Shown here piece after piece: positions 7,179-11,393 of a stretch of 11,393 bases of DNA. This DNA is from JBIOJB01 sp044450465 (lineage in GTDB: Bacteria > Chloroflexota > Dormibacteria > Dormibacterales > Dormibacteraceae). The stretch is taken from the NCBI GenBank assembly GCA_044450465.1, contig JBIOJB010000094.1, forward strand, positions 1 to 11,393. Reading direction: 5' to 3'. A model generated the notes under the pieces. The model was given only the letters and a program-made list of their open reading frames with translations. It was not told the DNA's origin and did not search any database. The position numbers and the translations under genes are program-made. Numbering within the stretch: position 1 is the first letter of the stretch; each line of letters opens with the position of its first letter.

Positions 7179-7200
7179 AGGGCCCGGCCAGGGCCCGGCC
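7179..7200. repeat. Tandem 11-bp repeat (AGGGCCCGGCC x2)
   Basis: AGGGCCCGGCC occurs twice in perfect tandem at 7179-7189 and 7190-7200, immediately upstream of the regulatory boxes. The 11-bp unit equals the box spacing downstream. It is rich in self-complementary GGCC/GGGCCC and could form short hairpins, but no T-run follows, so it does not look like a terminator. Function unknown. Confidence 0.75.
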
Positions 7201-7210
7201 CTCGCCAGAT

Positions 7211-7260
7211 TCCCAGTTGACTCTCAGGTTTATCTCAGGCTGGTCACAGGAGCGCACAGG
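7211..7260 (+). promoter_or_regulatory. Array of 11-bp-spaced boxes, probable response-regulator site
   Basis: Five related heptamers lie in one register: TCCCAGT (7211), TCTCAGG (7222), TCTCAGG (7233), TCACAGG (7244) and GCACAGG (7254), with start spacings of 11, 11, 11 and 10 bp. Head-to-tail boxes one helical turn apart are the usual target of OmpR/PhoB-family response regulators, and CTCAG-type repeats resemble, from memory, the mycobacterial MprA box. The array ends 63 bp upstream of the adaptor start, ahead of a possible -10 (TATGAG, 7287), which suits an activator next to a weak -35. Binding and the regulator's identity are inferred. Confidence 0.6.
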
Positions 7261-7310
7261 AACCTGCTTTGGCCACGCGGCCGTCGTATGAGAACCGAGA
7301 TTCGTGAACT

Positions 7311-7315
7311 GGGAG
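7311..7315 (+). promoter_or_regulatory. Ribosome binding site that sets the TTG start of the adaptor gene
   Basis: GGGAG lies 7 nt upstream of TTG 7323, near-ideal spacing. The nearest in-frame ATG, at 7350, has no Shine-Dalgarno and would shorten the basic N-terminus before the membrane helix. This favours TTG as the start codon. Confidence 0.65.
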
Positions 7316-7322
7316 TCACCGA

Positions 7323-8816
7323 TTGAGAAGCGTCCTACGCCGAACCTTGATGCGCAGAAGGGTCCTGGTGGTCCTTGTCATAGTGGCTGGGCTGCTTGGC
7401 GGATCGATCGTCTACGCCCAGGCCTCCAGGGTCACCACCACCTATCGCACCGCTCTGGTCACCTACGGCACGATCACCCAGACCATCGGCATGGCCGGCA
7501 ACCTGCAACCCGTCAGCCAAGCCAACCTCAATTTCGCGTCGTCAGGCACGGTCCAGACCGTCTCGGTTCAGGTCGGGCAGACGGTCGCCGCCGGCGCGAC
7601 CCTGGCTGCTCTTGATCCAACCCTCCTCTCAGCACAGTTGCTGCAGGCCCAGGCCACTCTTGCGTCGGCTCAGGCAAAGCTTGCCCAGGATCAGGCAGGG
7701 CCTTCTGCGTCGAGCCTCGCCTCAGGGCAGAACGCGGTCGCTTCGGCCCAGGTGTCGGTCAACAATGCTCAGACCAGCTACAACGACGCGGTCGCCATCA
7801 ATGCCCCTGCCGTCGCCGCGGCGACGACGACGGTCAACGCGGACCAGGCGACCTTGAACACGGACCAGTCGGCGATGGCCGCCGCGTGTGTTGTAAACCC
7901 GTCGGTCGCCTGCACGAACGCCACCAACCTTGTCGGAACGGATCAGACCGCCTTGGCCACGGCCAAGAGCAATCTCGCGAAGGCCCAGCAGCCTGACGAC
8001 CAGGCCGCCGCATCGCTCGCCTCCGCCCAGCAGCAGCTTGCCAGCGCCAGGAGCTCACTTGCCGCTCAGCAGGTCAGCGCGCCGGCGCCGACGATAGAGA
8101 TGGACACGGCCCAGATCGAGATCGATCAAGTCAACGTCAACACTGTTCAGCATGAGCTGGACGGCGCAACCATCACCTCGCCGATCGGCGGTGTGGTCTC
8201 CCAGGTCAACATTGCCGCCGGCCAGAACGTCACCGGCGGAAGCAGCAGCGCGTCGTCCTCCAGCTATGCGATTGTCGTGTACACCCCGGGTTCGTACGAG
8301 ATGACCGGCACGGTGAGCGACGCTCAGGTGAACCTGGTCGCCATCGGCCAGACCGTGCAGGTGACCCCCGCAGGTTCCACGCAGGCACTTTTGGGCAAGG
8401 TCACGTCGATCGCTCCCGCGGCCACCGTCACCTCAGGTGTCGCCAGCTTCGGTGTGACGGCGCAGCTCTCCGACGCCAGCAACGCGATCAAGCCGGGCAC
8501 CTCCGCCACGGCGAGCATCGTTGTCAACCAGGTGGTCCACGTGCTTACCGTCCCAACCAGCTCGGTCCACACCACAGGCGCGGGCTCCACCGTGCTGGTG
8601 ATGAGCAACGGCAGCCCCATTTCGGTCGCCATCCAGACTGGCGCTTCCGACCCCACCAGGACCGAGATCACAGCCGGCCTGAAGCTCAACCAGGTCGTGG
8701 TCATCGCGGTGATCACCAGCTCGGTTCCCAGCAGCGGTACCGGCACCGCTCTCGGCGCCGGGGGTACTCGGGGCGGCGGCGGTGGGGGTGGCACCTTCCG
8801 CGGCGGCGGTGGGTAG
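7323..8816 (+). CDS. MacA/HlyD-like periplasmic adaptor (membrane fusion) protein
   Basis: This 497-residue membrane-fusion/adaptor subunit belongs to a MacAB-type ABC exporter. A basic N-terminus (RRTLMRRR) precedes one membrane anchor (about 12-31). The split lipoyl/biotinyl-like domain follows: first half near 59-100 (GNLQPVSQANLNF...GQTVAAGATLAAL) and second half near 280-305 (GATITSPIGGVVSQVNIAAG). Between them an Ala/Gln-rich coiled-coil hairpin spans about 104-260. Beta-barrel and membrane-proximal domains follow. The hairpin tip carries the only two cysteines, Cys189 and Cys197, possibly a disulfide outside the membrane. The C-terminus is an extreme glycine tail (GGTRGGGGGGGTFRGGGG). 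TTG 7323 was chosen for its well-spaced GGGAG. The ATPase gene starts 6 bp after the stop, so it is the first gene of the exporter operon. The substrate is not evident. Confidence 0.88.
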   Translation: MRSVLRRTLMRRRVLVVLVIVAGLLGGSIVYAQASRVTTTYRTALVTYGTITQTIGMAGNLQPVSQANLNFASSGTVQTVSVQVGQTVAAGATLAALDPTLLSAQLLQAQATLASAQAKLAQDQAGPSASSLASGQNAVASAQVSVNNAQTSYNDAVAINAPAVAAATTTVNADQATLNTDQSAMAAACVVNPSVACTNATNLVGTDQTALATAKSNLAKAQQPDDQAAASLASAQQQLASARSSLAAQQVSAPAPTIEMDTAQIEIDQVNVNTVQHELDGATITSPIGGVVSQVNIAAGQNVTGGSSSASSSSYAIVVYTPGSYEMTGTVSDAQVNLVAIGQTVQVTPAGSTQALLGKVTSIAPAATVTSGVASFGVTAQLSDASNAIKPGTSATASIVVNQVVHVLTVPTSSVHTTGAGSTVLVMSNGSPISVAIQTGASDPTRTEITAGLKLNQVVVIAVITSSVPSSGTGTALGAGGTRGGGGGGGTFRGGGG

Positions 8817-8822
8817 CGCCCG

Positions 8823-9497
8823 GTGGAAGACCTCATCCAACTTGAATCGATCAACAAGCTCTACGGATCGGGCGATGCCCAGGTCGTGGCGCTGAATGGA
8901 TTCTCTCTCAACGTCGCAAGTGGCGAGATGCTGGCGGTCATGGGACCCTCCGGCTCGGGGAAGTCCACCCTCATGAACATTCTGGGGTGCCTGGACACGC
9001 CAACGTCCGGTCGCTACTGGTTCGCAGGCGAAGACGTGAGCCGGCTCAATGAGACGCGCCTGGCCCACGTGCGGAACAGGCGGATCGGCTTTGTCTTCCA
9101 GCAGTTCCACCTTCTGCCCAAGCTGTCAGCCTGGCGCAATGTGGAGCTTCCACTGCTCTACAGGAACGCGACCGACCGGCGTCGCCTCGCCCTGGAGGCG
9201 CTCGACCAGGTCGGCCTGACCAATCGAGTCAATCACCGGCCGACGCAACTTTCCGGAGGCCAGCAGCAGAGGGTAGCCATCGCTCGCGCCCTCGTCACCA
9301 ATCCCGACCTCATCCTCGCCGACGAGCCGACCGGCAACCTCGACTCGGCCTCGAGTCGCGACGTGCTGGCGGTGCTCCGCGAGCTGAACGAGGAAGGGCG
9401 AACGATCATCATCATCACCCACGACCCGGAGGTCGCTCCGGTCGCCAAGCGCACGGTCCATCTGCGCGACGGCCGATTGGTCCAGGAGGCGGCGTGA
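8823..9497 (+). CDS. ABC transporter ATPase (MacB/LolD type)
   Basis: This 224-residue ATP-binding subunit drives the exporter formed with the adjacent adaptor and permease. All catalytic motifs are intact: Walker A GPSGSGKS (41-48), Q-loop Gln93 in FVFQQFHLLP, signature LSGGQQQR (143-150), Walker B LILADEP (163-169) with Glu168, D-loop GNLD and the H-loop His200 in IITHD. The FQQFHLLP and DEPTGNLD sequences are typical of the MacB/LolD/FtsE-like (MJ0796) subgroup rather than importers. The GTG start at 8823 lies 6 bp after the adaptor stop; no strong Shine-Dalgarno is seen, so translation may be coupled. The TGA overlaps the permease GTG as GTGA, consistent with a 1:1 complex. Confidence 0.95.
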   Translation: MEDLIQLESINKLYGSGDAQVVALNGFSLNVASGEMLAVMGPSGSGKSTLMNILGCLDTPTSGRYWFAGEDVSRLNETRLAHVRNRRIGFVFQQFHLLPKLSAWRNVELPLLYRNATDRRRLALEALDQVGLTNRVNHRPTQLSGGQQQRVAIARALVTNPDLILADEPTGNLDSASSRDVLAVLRELNEEGRTIIIITHDPEVAPVAKRTVHLRDGRLVQEAA

Positions 9498-10708
9498 GCC
9501 TGCTCCACACCATCGAGACCGGCCTGCGCAGCCTGCTCGGGCATCGCCTCCGATCCGTGCTCACCACGCTGGGGATCCTTTTCGGCGTGGCTGCCGTGAT
9601 ATCGACTGTGGGCATCGGGCAGGCCTCCTCCGACAGCGTGACCGCGAGCATCTCCTCACTGGGTACCAACCTGCTCACCATCTCGCCCGGCAGCACGTTT
9701 GCCGGAGGTATCTTCGGCGGCGGCGGCAGCGCCAACACGCTGACCATGTCCGACGTCACTGGGCTCGCCGATCACACGAACGCGCCGGACATCAGCGCCG
9801 TAGCTCCGGTTTCGCAGGCGCGTGAGTCTTTGGTCGACTCAGGAAGCAACTGGAGCACCACAGTTTCCGGCAGCACCCCCGACTGGCTGGCCGCGAACGC
9901 GCGCACCATGGCCGGCGGAACCTTCATCAGCTCGGCCGACGTGGCCAAACGCACCCAGGTCATCGTCCTTGGAGCGACGACCGCCTCCAACCTCGGCGCC
10001 TCGGTCGGCGACCTGGTGACGGTGAAGCAGATCCCGTTCACGGTGATCGGTATTCTGGCTTCGACCGGCGGTCAAGGTTTCGGCAACCCGGACGATCTCG
10101 CAGTGGTCCCAATCACGACGGCGCAAGACGAGCTCGTCGGCGGTGTCGGGTCGGTGCAGAGGATTCTGCTCAGCGCCACCAGCCAGTCGACCATCGGTTC
10201 CGCTTATCTCGAGGCTGACCAGATCCTGCTTCAGACTCATCACATCACCAACGCGTCGCAGGCCGATTTTTCAATTACGACCTCGACCCAGGTGTTGAGC
10301 ACGGCGACGGCGGTGACGCAGACCTTGACGATCCTGCTGGCCAGCGTGGCTGCCATCTCGCTTCTCGTCGGAGGCATCGGGGTCATGAACATCATGCTGG
10401 TGTCAGTCACCGAGCGAACCAGCGAGATCGGTCTGCGCAAGGCACTGGGGGCGACACCGGGTGACCTCTTCAGGCAGTTCGTGATCGAGGCCGGCGTGCT
10501 TACGGCGGTGGGCGGACTGATCGGAGTGGGAACCGGTCTAGCGGCCGGTTACATCGTTCCGCGCACCGCCAACATCGCCGTGCATATCACTCCCCTGCCC
10601 GTCTTGATAGCGGTCGCCGTGGCGGTCGCGGTGGGCCTCGTCTTCGGTGTCTATCCCGCATTGAGAGCGGCGCGGCTGGCGCCCATTGACGCGCTGCGCG
10701 CTCAGTAA
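9494..10708 (+). CDS. MacB-like ABC permease (FtsX family)
   Basis: This 404-residue permease has the MacB layout: helix 1 (about 18-42, VLTTLGILFGVAAVISTVGI), a large external domain (about 43-270, MacB_PCD-like, with a glycine-rich stretch GGIFGGGGS near 74), then three C-terminal helices in the FtsX domain. The conserved GGIGVMNIMLVSVTERTSEI starts at residue 293, followed by GLRKALGAT and the C-terminal ARLAPIDALRAQ coupling motif. Unlike E. coli MacB, the ATPase is a separate protein, as is common in Gram-positive bacteria. The GTG start overlaps the ATPase stop by 4 bp, with AGGAGG (9484-9489) 4 nt upstream. With the ATPase it should work by mechanotransmission, driving the adaptor or extracellular partners rather than moving substrate through a membrane pore; this is known for MacB and inferred here. 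Confidence 0.93.
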   Translation: MSLLHTIETGLRSLLGHRLRSVLTTLGILFGVAAVISTVGIGQASSDSVTASISSLGTNLLTISPGSTFAGGIFGGGGSANTLTMSDVTGLADHTNAPDISAVAPVSQARESLVDSGSNWSTTVSGSTPDWLAANARTMAGGTFISSADVAKRTQVIVLGATTASNLGASVGDLVTVKQIPFTVIGILASTGGQGFGNPDDLAVVPITTAQDELVGGVGSVQRILLSATSQSTIGSAYLEADQILLQTHHITNASQADFSITTSTQVLSTATAVTQTLTILLASVAAISLLVGGIGVMNIMLVSVTERTSEIGLRKALGATPGDLFRQFVIEAGVLTAVGGLIGVGTGLAAGYIVPRTANIAVHITPLPVLIAVAVAVAVGLVFGVYPALRAARLAPIDALRAQ

Positions 10709-10715
10709 CCAGACC

Positions 10716-10720
10716 AGGAG
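10716..10720 (+). promoter_or_regulatory. Ribosome binding site of the lipoprotein gene
   Basis: AGGAG lies 5 nt upstream of ATG 10726, in the 17-bp gap after the permease stop. It supports this start and an operon arrangement; no terminator lies in the gap. Confidence 0.7.
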
Positions 10721-10725
10721 AGAGC

Positions 10726-11393
10726 ATGAATCGAGCCAACCTTCCCGTCGGCATCGGATTAGTCGCCGCGGCGCTCGTCGTGGCCGCGTGCGGCAGCGCC
10801 GCCACCGCAGGCGTGGTGGCGACGTCACCGAGTCCTTCGGCCGGCGCCGGGTTTCGCGGCGGCGCGTCGGGCCAGCTGGTCCAGATCAACCCACAAACCC
10901 TGATCCTCACTGGTCCCAACGGCGACGTCACGGTCACCTACTCGAGCGCGACCACGGTGACCAAGACGTCGCTGGCGGCCCTCGCGGACATCGCGGTCGG
11001 AATGTGCGTAAACGCCACCGGCCAGAAGAACGCCAGCGGCGCCATCGTCGCCACCACGGTCACCGTGTCACCCGGCACGGCGAACGGTTGCCCTGTTCGC
11101 GCGATCCCGACACCGTCGCCCGGCGCGTCACCGCGTCCCAGCCCAAGCTTCAGCCCACCGCCAGGGTTCGCGAACAGGGCTTTCGCCAGCGGTCAGGTGA
11201 CGGCGGTAAGCGGAACCTCGATGACCGTTCACACAGTTGCCTCAGGCGATGTGACCGTCGTCGTACCGTCCACCGCGACGGTGACTCGTAGCGCAGTCGT
11301 GAATCTCGCCGCCCTCCAGACCGGCCAGTGCCTGAGCGCCATCGGCCCCAAGGACTCATCCGGCAATGTCCAGGCGAACGCCCTTACCATCAC
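10726..11393 (+). CDS. Lipoprotein with two repeated DUF5666-like domains (3' end missing)
   Basis: 222 codons are visible and the frame is still open at the window edge. The N-terminus has a signal peptide ending in a lipobox, Val19-Ala20-Ala21-Cys22 (LVVAACGS), so the mature protein should be a lipid-anchored surface protein. Two similar beta-rich units follow, one from about residue 48 (SGQLVQINPQTLILTGPNGD ... GMCVNATGQ) and one from about 154 (SGQVTAVSGTSMTVHT ... GQCLSAIGP). They are separated by a Pro/Ser linker (TPSPGASPRPSPSFSPPPGF). The repeat pattern, G-Q-(L/V)-x-x-(I/V) then T-V-x-x-x-T-x-V and (V/T)-G-x-C-(V/L)-x-A-x-G, resembles DUF5666. The role is unknown; as the last visible gene of the operon it may be an accessory extracellular component of the exporter or a sensor of its state. 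Confidence 0.8.
   Translation, partial: MNRANLPVGIGLVAAALVVAACGSAATAGVVATSPSPSAGAGFRGGASGQLVQINPQTLILTGPNGDVTVTYSSATTVTKTSLAALADIAVGMCVNATGQKNASGAIVATTVTVSPGTANGCPVRAIPTPSPGASPRPSPSFSPPPGFANRAFASGQVTAVSGTSMTVHTVASGDVTVVVPSTATVTRSAVVNLAALQTGQCLSAIGPKDSSGNVQANALTI

Larger units (their letters stand above)
6978..7322. other. Divergent intergenic regulatory region
   Basis: These 345 bp lie between the MFS pump (minus) and the ABC exporter operon (plus) and contain no convincing gene. On the pump side are GGTTAACC (6985-6992) and the hyphenated palindrome GAATTAGATTC (7003-7013), whose minus-strand TCTAAT could be a -10 box; no matching -35 is clear. The middle is GC-rich, with GGCTAGCC near 7124-7131. 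The exporter side carries a tandem 11-bp GC repeat and the array of TCTCAGG-like boxes listed separately. TATGAG at 7287-7292 is a possible -10 for the exporter operon. Confidence 0.6.

Noticed and set aside
7179..7205. Possible intrinsic terminator in the GC repeats
   Set aside because: Short self-complementary stretches exist but there is no T-run on either strand.
7217..7236. TTGACT as a -35 paired with TATCTC as a -10
   Set aside because: The spacing is only 8 bp, far below 16-18, and both fall within the repeated-box array.
8758..8812. G-quadruplex candidate in the adaptor's glycine tail
   Set aside because: The G-runs are explained by GGN glycine codons and the spacing does not give four runs of three or more with short loops.

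Overview
The window comes from a GC-rich bacterium that often uses GTG and TTG starts and 4-bp GTGA gene overlaps. The MacA/MacB-like export operon has no TolC-type outer-membrane partner in view and its accessory protein is a lipoprotein. A PrgI/VirB4-like pair of the kind found in Actinomycetota and Chloroflexota sits nearby. Together these suggest a monoderm high-GC lineage: Actinomycetota, Chloroflexota or a relative such as Candidatus Dormibacterota. This placement is inference; nothing seen fixes the phylum.

Layout. (1) 1-183, minus strand: one end of an IS481-like insertion sequence, with the first 21 codons of its transposase running off the left edge and four short direct repeats near the tip. 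(2) 190-265, minus strand: tRNA-Lys(CTT) with encoded CCA; the IS tip lies about 6 bp beyond its 3' end. (3) 355-4469, plus strand: a tightly packed four-gene run: PrgI-like membrane protein, VirB4/TraC-like ATPase with an unusual C-terminal extension, monoacylglycerol-lipase-like hydrolase, and a GlsB/YeaQ-type membrane protein. (4) 4449-6977, minus strand: a DHA2-family drug/H+ antiporter followed 9 bp later by an alpha/beta hydrolase whose 3' end overlaps the preceding convergent gene by 21 bp. (5) 6978-7322: a divergent regulatory region holding an 11-bp-periodic array of TCTCAGG-like boxes, probably sites for an OmpR/PhoB-type response regulator. (6) 7323-11393, plus strand: a MacAB-like operon of membrane-fusion/adaptor protein, ABC ATPase, FtsX/MacB permease and a lipoprotein with two repeated domains, the last cut by the window edge.

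How they fit. The right half reads as an envelope export/stress module: the adaptor, ATPase and permease form a tripartite ABC exporter, the lipoprotein is probably an accessory surface protein, and the operon is probably switched on by a two-component regulator encoded elsewhere. The divergent MFS pump and its hydrolase may belong to the same drug or envelope response. The left half is a tRNA/IS boundary beside an orphan PrgI-VirB4-like pair with no other secretion genes visible. That pair, with its fused uncharacterised C-terminal domain and its coupling to a lipase-like hydrolase, is the least explained part of the window.
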